A stretch of DNA of 56,960 nucleotides from Pseudomonas sp. AFG_SD02_1510_Pfu_092 (GCF_003331055.1 NZ_PUQD01000033.1:1-56960), one strand, 5' to 3'; positions 9,757 to 18,595 are shown, counted from the stretch's first letter. The notes: generated from the sequence alone by a model not told the origin. Made by a program: numbers and translations.

Positions 9757-11208
9757 CTAGCGTCCGCGCAGTTGCCGGTCGGGCAATGCAAACGCAGCAA
9801 ACAGTCCCAGCACAGCTACCCCGGCACTGGCCATCAGCAACTGCCGGAACGTCTCCAGCAAGCGCCCCTGGGTCACCAGGTCCACCTCGCCCGCTTTCAG
9901 GCTGCCCAGCAACGGATTACCCAGCGCCCCGAACCCGCCCTGCTGCAGCAGCGCCAGCAGCAGGCTGGACATGCACGCCACGCCCATGGCCCCGCCCAGC
10001 GAACGGAACAGGTTGGTGGTGCTGGTAGCCACGCCGATGTCCTTGCCGGCCACCGCGCTCTGCGTACCGACCAGCGAGGTGGGGAACTGCAGGCCGCAGG
10101 CGATGCCGGTCAGCAGCATGAACAAGGCACTGGCCACGACCGATTGCGGCGGGGTGATCGCCATGGCGAAAATGGCCAGCGGCATCAGCAGCGCGCCGGC
10201 CAGAATCTGTGGCTTGTAGCGCCCGGTCCGGCTGGTCATGCGGCCACCGCTGAAGGCGCCCATGGGCAGGCCCATCACCAGCGGCAGCAGGTGCAGCGCG
10301 GCGCTGTCGGCGCCGGCGCCGGTGATGGCCTGATAGCGCAAGGGCATGAGCATGGTCAGCGAGATCGACTGGAAGCTGGCGAAGAAGATTACCCCCCAGC
10401 ACAGCACCGCCACGCGGTTACCGAACAGGCCGAGCGGCAGCAGCGGCTCCGGGCAACGGCGCTCATGCACAATGAACAGCGCCAGGCCCAGCGCGGCGCA
10501 GGCAAACAGGGCCAGTACCGCCGGGTCGCCCCAGGCGTGGCCCTGGCCGACCAGGGTGATGCCCAGCAGCAGGCTACCCAGGCCTAGGACCAGCAACACG
10601 GCGCCGAGGTAGTCGACCTGCGCCTGGCGACGCTGCGCCGGCATGCCGCCGAGGGCGCGGCGGATCGCCCACAATGCGACCAGGCCCAGCGGCAGGTTGA
10701 TCCAGAACACCCAGCGCCACGACAGGAATTCGGTCAGCCAGCCGCCCAGCACCGGCCCGGCGACGCTGGCCACGGCATACATGCTGCTGAAGTAACCCTG
10801 GTAGCGGCCGCGTTCTCGCGGTGGCACGTAATCGCCGATGATTGCCTGGCTCACCGAGACCATGCCGCCCGCACCAATGCCCTGCAGGACCCGGGCCAGC
10901 ACCAGCTGCTGCATGTCCTGGGCCAGGGCGCAGGCGATCGAGGCCAGGGTGAACAGGCTGATGCCGGTCAGGATCATCCGCCGCCGCCCGTACAGATCGC
11001 CGAGTTTGCCGTAGATCGGCACGGCGACGGTCATCGCCACCATGTAACCGGAGATGACCCAGGCCAGCAGGCCGACGTCGTTGAACTGCGCCGAGATGGC
11101 CGGCAGCGAGACGGCGACGATGGTCTGGTCCAGGGCGCCGAGGAAAATGGCCAGCATCAGTGCGGTGAGCACGTTGCGCAGGGTTGCAGGGGGGAGGGCG
11201 GCGGTCAC
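9757..11208 (-). CDS. DHA2-family MFS drug exporter (EmrB/QacA type)
   Basis: A 14-TM drug:H+ antiporter. I choose a GTG start at 11208 (483 residues) because AAGGT sits 6 bases upstream and the protein then begins just before TM1 (LTALMLAIFLGALDQTIVAVSLPAI). The longer frame to 11331 encodes a translated REP element (SRVNPLLQV, VGAGLPAKK) and is not believable. Visible motifs are GKLGDLYGRRRMI (motif A), LARVLQGIGAGGM, and motif C-like AVASVAGPVLGGWLTE. It likely exports hydrophobic or aromatic toxicants. It is not in an operon with neighbours, and regulation is unknown. Confidence 0.9.
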   Translation of the reverse strand: MTAALPPATLRNVLTALMLAIFLGALDQTIVAVSLPAISAQFNDVGLLAWVISGYMVAMTVAVPIYGKLGDLYGRRRMILTGISLFTLASIACALAQDMQQLVLARVLQGIGAGGMVSVSQAIIGDYVPPRERGRYQGYFSSMYAVASVAGPVLGGWLTEFLSWRWVFWINLPLGLVALWAIRRALGGMPAQRRQAQVDYLGAVLLVLGLGSLLLGITLVGQGHAWGDPAVLALFACAALGLALFIVHERRCPEPLLPLGLFGNRVAVLCWGVIFFASFQSISLTMLMPLRYQAITGAGADSAALHLLPLVMGLPMGAFSGGRMTSRTGRYKPQILAGALLMPLAIFAMAITPPQSVVASALFMLLTGIACGLQFPTSLVGTQSAVAGKDIGVATSTTNLFRSLGGAMGVACMSSLLLALLQQGGFGALGNPLLGSLKAGEVDLVTQGRLLETFRQLLMASAGVAVLGLFAAFALPDRQLRGR

Positions 11209-11232
11209 GGCAATACCTTGTATGACGGCGGC

Positions 11233-11326
11233 GGCCTTCTTCGCGGGTAAACCCGCTCCCACAGGCCCGGTGTCGCTCCTGAGGGCGGGACTTACCTGTA
11301 GGAGCGGGTTTACCCGCGAAGAGGCC
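11233..11326. repeat. REP pair upstream of the MFS gene
   Basis: Facing REP copies at 11233-11265 and 11295-11326 lie just upstream of the GTG start of the MFS gene. They artificially extend its open frame. Confidence 0.9.
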
Positions 11327-11658
11327 ATCAAGAAGTATGCGGATTGTACCCTGAGTTAGGTAGCTTCCTATGTACTATCTGCATCCCCTATGCAAGATCG
11401 GCATTGGCGCATTCATCCAGTGCGGCATGGCTGCGTGATATCGTTGATATGCCACAGAGGCTGAAAACCGCGGCCTGCACCAGCATGGTGCAGCATTATG
11501 CCGCAGTTTTTTCGCGCCTCTGTCTCCCACACCTTTTATTCCTCTGCCTGCATGTCGAGCATGACCGCCCGGATGGCGACGGTTGGAACAGGCCAGGTAG
11601 ACCCGATTACAGGGGTCGGTAGTTACCGTTCGATTTTCCATTATTTTGCGGAGTGATC
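11327..11658. other. Divergent intergenic region, MFS exporter / oxaloacetate decarboxylase
   Basis: About 330 bp without a gene. It should hold the promoters for the leftward MFS gene and the rightward decarboxylase gene. The decarboxylase has a GGAG ribosome site at 11650-11653. I see no convincing operator, RNA or repeat beyond the REP pair at its left edge. Confidence 0.5.
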
Positions 11659-12528
11659 ATGCCCAAGGCTTCCCATCAAGATCTGCGTTTTGCCTTCCGC
11701 GAGCTGCTCGCTTCAGGTTCCTGTTACCACACCGCCTCGGTGTTCGACCCGATGTCGGCACGCATCGCCGCCGACCTGGGTTTTGAAGTCGGCATCCTGG
11801 GCGGCTCGGTCGCGTCGCTGCAGGTGCTGGCCGCGCCGGACTTCGCCCTGATCACCCTCAGCGAATTCGTCGAGCAGGCCACCCGTATTGGCCGCGTGGC
11901 GCAACTGCCGGTGCTGGCCGACGCTGACCACGGTTATGGCAACGCGCTGAATGTGATGCGCACGGTGATCGAGCTGGAGCGTGCCGGCGTGGCCGCGCTG
12001 ACCATCGAGGATACCCTGCTGCCAGCGCAGTTCGGGCGCAAGTCCACCGACCTGATCCCGGTCGAAGAGGGTGTCGGCAAAATCCGTGCTGCCCTGGAAG
12101 CGCGGGTCGATTCTTCGCTGTCGATCATTGCCCGGACCAATGCTGGCGTGCTCACCACCGAAGAAATCATCGTGCGTACCCAGAGCTACCAGAAGGCCGG
12201 TGCCGATGGTATCTGCATGGTCGGGGTGAAGGACTTCGAGCAGCTCGAACAGATTGCCGAGCACCTGACGGTGCCGCTGATGCTGGTGACCTACGGCAAC
12301 CCGAACCTGCGCGACGACGCGCGTCTGGCACGGCTGGGCGTGCGTATCGTGGTCGACGGCCACGCGGCCTACTTCGCTGCGATCAAGGCCACCTATGACT
12401 GCCTGCGACTGCAGCGCGGCCAGCAGAACAAATCGGAAAACCTCAGCGCCACCGAGCTCTCGCACACCTACACCCAGCCTGAGGATTACATCCGCTGGGC
12501 CAAGGAATACATGAGCGTCGAGGAGTGA
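11659..12528 (+). CDS. Oxaloacetate decarboxylase of the PEP mutase/isocitrate lyase superfamily (PA4872 type)
   Basis: A 289-residue (beta/alpha)8 enzyme. The ATG at 11659 is preferred over a GTG at 11653 because GGAG is well spaced from it. The family is often annotated as carboxyvinyl-carboxyphosphonate phosphorylmutase, but the P. aeruginosa member PA4872 is an oxaloacetate decarboxylase. This protein has the metal-binding loop DADHGYGNA (residues 88-96), the IEDT acidic motif (117-120), and His235 in VVDGHAAYF, at the same number as the key histidine I recall from PA4872. The expected reaction is oxaloacetate to pyruvate plus CO2 with Mg2+. It is convergent with the next LysR gene and the two stops are 7 bp apart. 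Confidence 0.85.
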   Translation: MPKASHQDLRFAFRELLASGSCYHTASVFDPMSARIAADLGFEVGILGGSVASLQVLAAPDFALITLSEFVEQATRIGRVAQLPVLADADHGYGNALNVMRTVIELERAGVAALTIEDTLLPAQFGRKSTDLIPVEEGVGKIRAALEARVDSSLSIIARTNAGVLTTEEIIVRTQSYQKAGADGICMVGVKDFEQLEQIAEHLTVPLMLVTYGNPNLRDDARLARLGVRIVVDGHAAYFAAIKATYDCLRLQRGQQNKSENLSATELSHTYTQPEDYIRWAKEYMSVEE

Positions 12529-12535
12529 CAGCGCG

Positions 12536-13441
12536 TCACAGGTCCCGATCCCACTCCGGTTCGTCCTTGAACCGCTGCACCAGAAAATCCAGCATGCTGC
12601 GCAAGGTCGCCGGCATGTGTTTGCGTGAGGTGTACACCGCATTCAGGTTCAGCTCGCGTGGCCTGGCCTCTGGCAGCAGGCGCACCAGTTCGCCCCGGCG
12701 CAGGGCCTGCGCGGCCTGGTAGGTCGGCAGCATGGCGATACCTGCGCCGGCCAGCGCCGCCTTCTGCAGGGTCATCGCCTCGTTGGCGCTGATGTTACCT
12801 GCCACCGGCACGGATACCTGCTGGCCGGCCACCTCGAAATGCCACAGGCTGTGGCCGAAGTAGGCGTGGGTCAGGCAGTTGTGCCGGCTCAGTTCCTCGA
12901 CCCGTTGCGGCGTGCCGTGCTCGCGCAGGTAGGCCGGTGCAGCACACACTGCCGAGCGGCATACGCTCAAGCGCCGGGCGATCAGGTTGGGGTCCAGGTC
13001 ATTGCTGGTGCGGATTGCCAGGTCGATGCGCTCGTCCACCAGGTTGACCGTGCGATCGAGCATCTGCAGTTCCACCTTTACCCCGGGGTAGCGCCGGACG
13101 TAGGCGGCCACTGCATCCACCAGCTGGGCCTGGCCGAATGAGGTGCTGACGCTGATGCGCATCGCGCCCTTGGGCGCGTCATCCGGTTGCTGCACCGCGG
13201 CTTGCAGGTCGCCGGCCAGTTCCAGCAGTTGCCTGCAGCGGGGCAGGGTTTCCTGGCCGGCGGCGGTGAGGCTGAGCTTACGTGTGGTGCGCTGCATCAA
13301 CCTTGCGCCAACCCAGTCTTCCAGCTCTGCCAGGTAGCGCGACACCACCGGCCGCGACAGTTGCAGATGATCCGCCGCCGCCGATTGGCTGCCCAGGTCG
13401 ACGACGGTGACGAAAACGCGCATGGCGTTGAGACGATCCAT
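12536..13441 (-). CDS. LysR-family regulator, divergent from MBL-fold gene
   Basis: A 301-residue LysR protein of the CrgA/DsdC-like subgroup (MDRLNAMRVFVTVVDLGSQSAAADHL at the start). The HTH is at residues 18-40 and the effector-binding domain at about 90-295. It is divergent from the metallo-beta-lactamase-fold gene at 13545 across 103 bp, the usual layout for a LysR regulator and its target, so control of that gene is the natural inference. No effector can be named. Confidence 0.9.
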   Translation of the reverse strand: MDRLNAMRVFVTVVDLGSQSAAADHLQLSRPVVSRYLAELEDWVGARLMQRTTRKLSLTAAGQETLPRCRQLLELAGDLQAAVQQPDDAPKGAMRISVSTSFGQAQLVDAVAAYVRRYPGVKVELQMLDRTVNLVDERIDLAIRTSNDLDPNLIARRLSVCRSAVCAAPAYLREHGTPQRVEELSRHNCLTHAYFGHSLWHFEVAGQQVSVPVAGNISANEAMTLQKAALAGAGIAMLPTYQAAQALRRGELVRLLPEARPRELNLNAVYTSRKHMPATLRSMLDFLVQRFKDEPEWDRDL

Positions 13442-13544
13442 GATTTGTCCGGTTTCAGAAACAAACTATGTCCGAGCATCGCATTTTTTGTCACGGATTG
13501 GGCAACTAAGCTGTTGGGCATTGTTCATCTGACGGGCGTTTGCG

Positions 13545-14420
13545 ATGTCGCTTTTCACTCCCTTGCATGGCCTGTTGCTGGCCTGTGTGACCCTGGCCGG
13601 CCCGGTGTTGGCCGCCGACCCCTTGCGGCTGGAGGTTTACAACCCCGGGCATGAGGCAATCTTTCCGGTCAGTTCGGTGATCGTCAGCGGCGAGCACGAC
13701 GCCATTCTCGTCGATGCCCAGTTCGGCAAGGTCCAGGCCGAGCAGCTGGTGCAGCGCCTGCGGGCAGGTGGCAAGCAGCTGACCAGTATCTACATCAGCC
13801 ATGGCGACCCGGACTACTACTTCGGCCTGGATACTCTGACCCAGGCCTTCCCCGAGGCCAAGGTGCTGGCGTCGGCCGCCACGGTTGCCCATATCCGCCA
13901 GACCATGGATGCCAAGTTGGCCTACTGGGGCCCGCAGATGGGCGCGGACAGGCCGGCGCGGCTGGTGCTGCCGCAGGTGCTCGAAGGCAACCGCCTGATG
14001 CTGGAAGGGCAGGCCCTCGAGGTGGTCGGCCTCGACGGCCCGCAACCTGATCGCAGTTTCGTGTGGGTCCCGTCGATCAAGGCGGTGGTCGGTGGCGTGG
14101 TGGTGTCGGAGAACATCCACGTGTGGATGGCCGACACGCAAACGGCCAAGTCCCACGCCGACTGGCTCGGCACTCTGGCGAACATCGAGGCGTTGGCGCC
14201 GCGCACGGTGATCCCCGGGCACTACCTGGGGGACAGCAGCCGATCGCTCGAGGCCGTGCGCTTCACGGCGAACTACATTCGTGATTTCGATGCCGAGACT
14301 GCCAAGGCTAAAGACGCCGGTGCGTTGATCGCGGCGATGAAGCGACGTTACCCGAACCTGGCCGATGAAAGCTCGCTGGAGCTGGGAGCCAAGGTCGCCA
14401 AGGGCGAGATGAAGTGGTAA
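13545..14420 (+). CDS. Periplasmic MBL-fold protein with altered metal motif
   Basis: A 291-residue protein with a Sec signal peptide (cleavage after PVLAA, near residue 24) and a metallo-beta-lactamase fold: IVSGEHDAILVDAQF, then the metal loop, then HTVIPGH-like VIPGHYLG near residue 225. The usual HxHxDH loop reads HGDPDYYFG (about residues 86-94), so the second and last His are Asp and Tyr. A later His (PGH) is kept. Activity may therefore be changed or need one metal. It resembles the large uncharacterised group of secreted MBL hydrolases. It is probably regulated by the divergent LysR gene. Confidence 0.8.
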   Translation: MSLFTPLHGLLLACVTLAGPVLAADPLRLEVYNPGHEAIFPVSSVIVSGEHDAILVDAQFGKVQAEQLVQRLRAGGKQLTSIYISHGDPDYYFGLDTLTQAFPEAKVLASAATVAHIRQTMDAKLAYWGPQMGADRPARLVLPQVLEGNRLMLEGQALEVVGLDGPQPDRSFVWVPSIKAVVGGVVVSENIHVWMADTQTAKSHADWLGTLANIEALAPRTVIPGHYLGDSSRSLEAVRFTANYIRDFDAETAKAKDAGALIAAMKRRYPNLADESSLELGAKVAKGEMKW

Positions 14421-14446
14421 TTCCGTTTCCGATGGCGGTGTAGCAC

Positions 14447-14478
14447 TTGTGGGAGCGGGTTTACCCGCGAAGGGGCCC
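14447..14478. repeat. Single REP element
   Basis: One REP palindrome (tgtgggagcgggtttacccgcg core) separates the convergent MBL-fold and LysR genes and abuts the LysR stop codon. It probably serves as a transcription barrier. Confidence 0.85.
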
Positions 14479-15354
14479 TTACAGGCTGGCCCGATCCTCC
14501 AGCCAATCCAGCAATTCCAGCAAACCCGGCGGCAAGCTCTTGCTCTGGCTCACCAGGTAATACCCCTTGCCGGTCATCACCTTCAGCGCGAACGGCATGC
14601 ACAACCGCCCCCCGCGCAAATCATCGCCGATCAGCGACCAGTCGCCGATGGCCACGCCGGTCCCCTGCGAAGCCATGGCCATCGCCATGTCCAGCGTCTC
14701 GAAATGCTGCTTCGGCCCTTGCTTGGCCAGCGTCACCCCGGCCGCCTGCAGCCACAAATGCCAGTCGTGTTCATCCCGCGACGGGTGCAGCAGCATGTGC
14801 CGCGCCAGGTCCTCGACCTGCCGCAACGGCACCGGCCCCTGGCGCAGCGCCGGTGCGCACACCGGCGTCAGTTGCTCATCGAACAGCTTGCGTACGCGCA
14901 GCCCGTGGTTCGGCGCATCGCCATACACCACCGCTGCATCGAACCCCTCGCGGCGAAAGTCCACCCCGTGCTGCACCGTGGTGGTCAGCTCCACCGGCAC
15001 ATCCGGGCGTAGCGCCTGCCATTCCATCAGCCGCGGCAACAGCCAGCGCATCACGCAGGTCGGCGCCTTGAGCTGCAAGGTCGCGCTGCGCCCACCCACC
15101 TCGCGTACCCCCTGCTCGATCAGCGCGAACACCTGCTGCACCCTTGGCAGCCAGTCCTGGCCTTCACGGGTCAGGCTAAGCCCGCGGGCCTGGCGCTGGA
15201 ACAAGGCATAACCCAGATGCTCCTCGAGGGCCGCGATCTGTCGGCTGACGGCGCCCTGGGTGATGTGCAACTGCTGCCCGGCACGGGTGAAGTTGCAGTG
15301 CTGGGCCGTGACCAGAAAGGTGTGCAAGGCAGGCAGGGGCGGGAGGCGTTTCAT
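14479..15354 (-). CDS. LysR-family regulator (GcvA type), divergent from ThDP enzyme
   Basis: A 291-residue LysR regulator. The start MKRLPPLPALHTFLVTAQH and HITQGAVSRQIAALEEHLG are the GcvA/AmpR-type HTH. The C-terminal effector domain spans about residues 92-290. It is divergent from the AruI-like ThDP decarboxylase with 114 bp between starts, which implies it controls that gene. No ligand is evident from sequence. Confidence 0.9.
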   Translation of the reverse strand: MKRLPPLPALHTFLVTAQHCNFTRAGQQLHITQGAVSRQIAALEEHLGYALFQRQARGLSLTREGQDWLPRVQQVFALIEQGVREVGGRSATLQLKAPTCVMRWLLPRLMEWQALRPDVPVELTTTVQHGVDFRREGFDAAVVYGDAPNHGLRVRKLFDEQLTPVCAPALRQGPVPLRQVEDLARHMLLHPSRDEHDWHLWLQAAGVTLAKQGPKQHFETLDMAMAMASQGTGVAIGDWSLIGDDLRGGRLCMPFALKVMTGKGYYLVSQSKSLPPGLLELLDWLEDRASL

Positions 15355-15468
15355 AGTCGCAAGCCATGATTAAAGGACATGCCTAGTATGTGTTTTTTTG
15401 CATTGTGGCGATAGCTGTGGCTTGGGTCCAATAACGGCATAACCCAACAAGATTAGTGGTGACACCCG

Positions 15469-17106
15469 ATGGCAACCTGCGGCGAAGTACTGGTAAAACT
15501 CCTTGAAGGCTATGGCGTTGATCATGTCTTCGGCATTCCCGGTGTACATACCGTGGAGCTCTACCGCGGCCTGGCGGGCTCGTCCATCCGCCACATCACC
15601 CCGCGCCACGAGCAGGGCGCCGGGTTCATGGCCGATGGCTACGCACGCACCCGCGGCAAGCCCGGGGTGTGTTTCATCATCACCGGCCCGGGCATCACCA
15701 ACATCACCACCGCCATGGGCCAAGCCTATGCCGACTCGATCCCGATGCTGGTGATTTCCAGCGTGCAGTCCCGCGATCAGCTGGGCGGCGGCCGTGGCAA
15801 GCTCCACGAGTTGCCCAACCAGGGCGCGCTGGTGGCGGGTGTGGCCGCGTTTTCCCATACCCTGATGCGTGCCGCTGACCTGCCGCAGGTACTGGCGCGG
15901 GCCTTCGCGGTGTTCGAAGGCGCCCGCCCGCGCCCGGTGCATATCGAGATCCCGCTCGACGTGCTGGTCGAGCCGGCCGATCAACTGTTGCCAGCCCGCC
16001 CGGTGCGCAGTAGCCGAGCCGGGGCCGCGCCGCAGGCCGTGGCGCGCATGGCCGAGCGCTTGGCCAGTGCCCGCCGGCCATTGATTCTGGCCGGCGGTGG
16101 GGCCCTGGCAGCAGGTGCCGCGCTGGCGCGTCTGGCCGAACACCTGCAGGCTCCGGTGGCACTGACCATCAATGCCAAGGGCTTGTTGCCAGCCACCCAC
16201 CCGCTGCAGATCGGCTCGACCCAGTCACTGCCGGCCACGCGCGCGCTGGTGGCCGAGGCCGATGTGGTGTTGGCGATCGGTACCGAACTGGCGGAAACCG
16301 ACTATGACGTGACCTTCAAAGGTGGTTTCGAGATACCCGGTAGCCTGTTGCGCATCGACATCGACCCGGACCAGACCGTGCGCAACTACCTGCCGGAGCT
16401 GGCGTTGGTGGCTGATGCCGCACTGGCCGCCGAAGCGCTGCTCGGTGCCTTGCAGGCCCTGCCGCAAGCCCCATGCGAAGGCGCCTGGGGAGCGGCCCGC
16501 GTGGCCAGCCTGCGCCAGGCATTGGCGGCAGAATGGGACCAGCCGACCCTTAGCCAGACGCGCTTGCTGCGGGCGATTCTCGAACGCTTGCCCAATGCCG
16601 TTCTGGTGGGCGATTCGACCCAGCCGGTGTACACCGGCAACCTGACCCTGGACATGGACCAGCCACGGCGCTGGTTCAATGCCTCGACCGGTTATGGCAC
16701 GCTGGGTTATGCCTTGCCGGCGGCCATGGGGGCCTGGCTGGGCAGCGCCGAGCAGGCCGGCGAGCGTGCACCGGCGGTGTGCCTGATCGGTGATGGCGGG
16801 TTGCAGTTCACCCTGCCGGAGCTGGCCAGTGCGGTGGAGGCGCAGGTGCCGCTGATCGTGCTGCTGTGGAATAACCAAGGGTACGAGGAAATCAAGAAAT
16901 ACATGGTCAACCGGGCGATCGAGCCGGTCGGTGTGGATATTCACACCCCGGACTTCATCGGTGTGGCGCGCGCGCTGGGGGCGGCGGCGGAGAACGTGGC
17001 GGATGTGGCGCAACTGAAGGCTGCACTGGGGCAGGCGGTTGAGCGCAAGGGGCCGACCTTGATCCAGGTTGACCAGAATCAGTGGCAGCGGACTGTGCTG
17101 GGCTGA
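15469..17106 (+). CDS. ThDP-dependent 2-oxoacid decarboxylase, AruI-like
   Basis: A 545-residue ThDP enzyme of the acetolactate synthase superfamily. Three domains are visible: Pyr domain (residues 1-170) with catalytic Glu48 in RHEQGAGFMADGYAR, the central domain with LILAGGGALAAGAAL, and the PP domain with the GDGG...NNQGYEEI ThDP/Mg signature from about residue 441. The opening TCGEVLVKLLEGYGV and FGIPGVHTVELYRGLA closely resemble P. aeruginosa AruI (5-guanidino-2-oxopentanoate decarboxylase of the arginine transaminase pathway), as I remember that sequence. No aruH aminotransferase lies nearby, so substrate assignment is tentative. It may be listed elsewhere as acetolactate synthase large subunit, but no small subunit is present. 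Confidence 0.75.
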   Translation: MATCGEVLVKLLEGYGVDHVFGIPGVHTVELYRGLAGSSIRHITPRHEQGAGFMADGYARTRGKPGVCFIITGPGITNITTAMGQAYADSIPMLVISSVQSRDQLGGGRGKLHELPNQGALVAGVAAFSHTLMRAADLPQVLARAFAVFEGARPRPVHIEIPLDVLVEPADQLLPARPVRSSRAGAAPQAVARMAERLASARRPLILAGGGALAAGAALARLAEHLQAPVALTINAKGLLPATHPLQIGSTQSLPATRALVAEADVVLAIGTELAETDYDVTFKGGFEIPGSLLRIDIDPDQTVRNYLPELALVADAALAAEALLGALQALPQAPCEGAWGAARVASLRQALAAEWDQPTLSQTRLLRAILERLPNAVLVGDSTQPVYTGNLTLDMDQPRRWFNASTGYGTLGYALPAAMGAWLGSAEQAGERAPAVCLIGDGGLQFTLPELASAVEAQVPLIVLLWNNQGYEEIKKYMVNRAIEPVGVDIHTPDFIGVARALGAAAENVADVAQLKAALGQAVERKGPTLIQVDQNQWQRTVLG

Positions 17107-17123
17107 AGTAGCGCTGTTGCCTG

Positions 17124-17163
17124 TACTGGCCTTTTCGCGGGCAAGCCCGCGAATAGGCCAGTA
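17124..17163. repeat. Truncated REP hairpin, likely bidirectional terminator
   Basis: An inverted repeat (tactggcctntt...cgcgggc/gcccgcg...aggccagta) fills the 72-bp gap between convergent genes. It is a REP core lacking the ctcccacagg tail. Confidence 0.75.
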
Positions 17164-17178
17164 CTGCCATTCAGAACT

Positions 17179-18099
17179 TCAACCAGCAGTCGCCCGCAAC
17201 CTGGCCACATCCCGAATCGGTGGCGCGCCGTACAGCCGGCTGTATTCCCGGCTGAACTGTGACGGGCTTTCATAACCCACCCGATAGGCCGCCACCGCCG
17301 CCTCGAGCCCGTCGTTGAGCATCAACCGCCGCGCCTCTTGCAGGCGCAATTGCTTCTGGTACTGCAACGGGCTCATCGAGGTCACGGCCTTGAACCGATG
17401 GTGCAAGGTCGAGGTGCTGAGGTTGACCTCGCGGGCCAGGTCCTCGATGCGCAGCGGCTGTTGGTAGTTGTTGTTGAGCCAGGTAATGGCCTGGCAAACC
17501 CGGTGGGTCTGGCTGTTGGCCAGGGCGATTTCGTACAGCCGATAGCCCTGCGGGCCACGCAACAGGCGGTAGAGAATCTCCCGGCGGAACAGCGGCGCCA
17601 GCATCGCGATGTCACGCGGGGTATCCAACAAACGGATCAGCCGCAGCAGGGCGTCGAGCAACGCCGCATCGGTCCTCTCCACATACAGGCCACGGCCGGA
17701 CGGCCGGTTGGGTACCAGCATCGGCCCACTCTCGGCGATCAGTTGGCTGATTTCGGCCGGGTCCAGGTCCATGCGCAGACCGAGGCTGGGCTGCTCCGGG
17801 CTGGCGTCGAGCCGCACGCCGCTCAGCGGCAAGGTCACCGAAACCACCATGTAGTGCAACGGGTCGTAGGCGTACTGCTCGTCGCCGAGGAACAGGCTTT
17901 TACTGCCTTGGGCGAGGATGCACAGCGCGGGTTGTGCCAAGGTCGGCACCGAGCGCACGTTCTCGGTGTAGCGCACCAGGTACAGGTCATCGATGGCCGA
18001 GGCGGGGCCGTAGGGGTCGCCGGCATGGCGACGAATCAGCTCGGCCAGCTCCTGGCGTTGCAGTTCCAGCGTCGGGTCGATGGGCGTGGCGGTGGTCAT
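17179..18099 (-). CDS. AraC-family regulator with AraC_N cupin domain
   Basis: The ATG at 18099 gives 306 residues and is preceded by AGAGGAAA. The longer frame to 18207 would read through the 25-bp inverted repeat and is rejected. The N-terminal AraC_N domain is clear (about residues 20-175; RSVPTLAQPALCILAQGSKS, LHYMVVSVTLPLSG), followed by two HTHs at the C-terminus (WLNNNYQQPLRIEDLAREV; YRVGYESPSQFSREYSRLYG). Members often control a neighbouring oxidoreductase, exporter or stress gene. It is divergent from the ABM-domain gene at 18302, and the perfect inverted repeat between them is the likely operator. Confidence 0.9.
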   Translation of the reverse strand: MTTATPIDPTLELQRQELAELIRRHAGDPYGPASAIDDLYLVRYTENVRSVPTLAQPALCILAQGSKSLFLGDEQYAYDPLHYMVVSVTLPLSGVRLDASPEQPSLGLRMDLDPAEISQLIAESGPMLVPNRPSGRGLYVERTDAALLDALLRLIRLLDTPRDIAMLAPLFRREILYRLLRGPQGYRLYEIALANSQTHRVCQAITWLNNNYQQPLRIEDLAREVNLSTSTLHHRFKAVTSMSPLQYQKQLRLQEARRLMLNDGLEAAVAAYRVGYESPSQFSREYSRLYGAPPIRDVARLRATAG

Positions 18100-18162
18100 G
18101 ATGGCTTTCCTCTGCTGACCGACGCAGCATAGGTTTGGGCAATGGTCGGCGCTAGTCGAAAG

Positions 18163-18218
18163 CTGCACGTGGATTGCCTGATCCTGCCGTGCTGCAGGAT
18201 CAGGCAATCCACGTGCAG
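18163..18218. promoter_or_regulatory. 25-bp perfect inverted repeat, candidate AraC operator
   Basis: The left arm 18163-18187 (ctgcacgtggattgcctgat plus cctgc) and right arm 18194-18218 are exact reverse complements, with the 6-base spacer cgtgct. It sits 63 bp from the AraC start and 83 bp from the ABM-protein start. It has no T-run and no nearby 3' end, so an operator with two inverted AraC sites is more likely than a terminator. Confidence 0.7.
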
Positions 18219-18301
18219 TAATGGCCTAACGCGGCGCGCGGGTGGCGGCCTAACCTCGGCAGCCTGGCTTTTCCGTTCGCCTGCTTCAAGGAGATTGAGC
18301 A

Positions 18302-18595
18302 ATGACCCCGACACAACCGGTCACCCACCTCGCTTTCATCCGTGCCAGCAGCGGGCGCTCGGCGGAGCTGGGCGCGCGCCTGCGTGACCTGCTCGAGCCC
18401 TCGCTGCGTACGCCGGGTTGCCTGAGTTTCACGGTGCAGCGTTCGCAGGCCGATGCCGACCTGTGGCTGCTCAGTGGCAGCTGGCGGGACCAGCAGGCGA
18501 TGAGTGGATACTTTGCGTCGCCGACGCTGGAGGTGTTTGGCGAGCTGGTGCAGGCGCAGGTGGTCAGCAGCCTGGACCTGCATACCTTTGATTGA
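18302..18595 (+). CDS. Antibiotic biosynthesis monooxygenase (ABM) domain protein
   Basis: A 97-residue single-domain ferredoxin-like-fold protein of the ABM/YgiN type. Typical pieces are THLAFIRASSGRSAELGARLRDLLEPSLRTP, then GCLSFTVQRSQADADLWLLSG and a WRDQQAM helix. AAGGAG sits 8 bases before the ATG. Family members are cofactor-free quinol monooxygenases or dimeric small-molecule binding proteins, and the exact substrate is not known. It is alone in its transcription unit, divergent from an AraC regulator and followed by a REP pair. Confidence 0.85.
   Translation: MTPTQPVTHLAFIRASSGRSAELGARLRDLLEPSLRTPGCLSFTVQRSQADADLWLLSGSWRDQQAMSGYFASPTLEVFGELVQAQVVSSLDLHTFD

Noticed and set aside
11659..12528. 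Annotation as carboxyvinyl-carboxyphosphonate phosphorylmutase
   Set aside because: No phosphonate or bialaphos-type genes are nearby, and the key His235 and overall sequence fit the PA4872 oxaloacetate decarboxylase group.
15469..17106. Assignment as the large subunit of acetolactate synthase for branched-chain amino acid synthesis
   Set aside because: No regulatory small subunit gene follows, and the N-terminal motifs look closer to AruI-type decarboxylases. The gene also has a dedicated LysR regulator.
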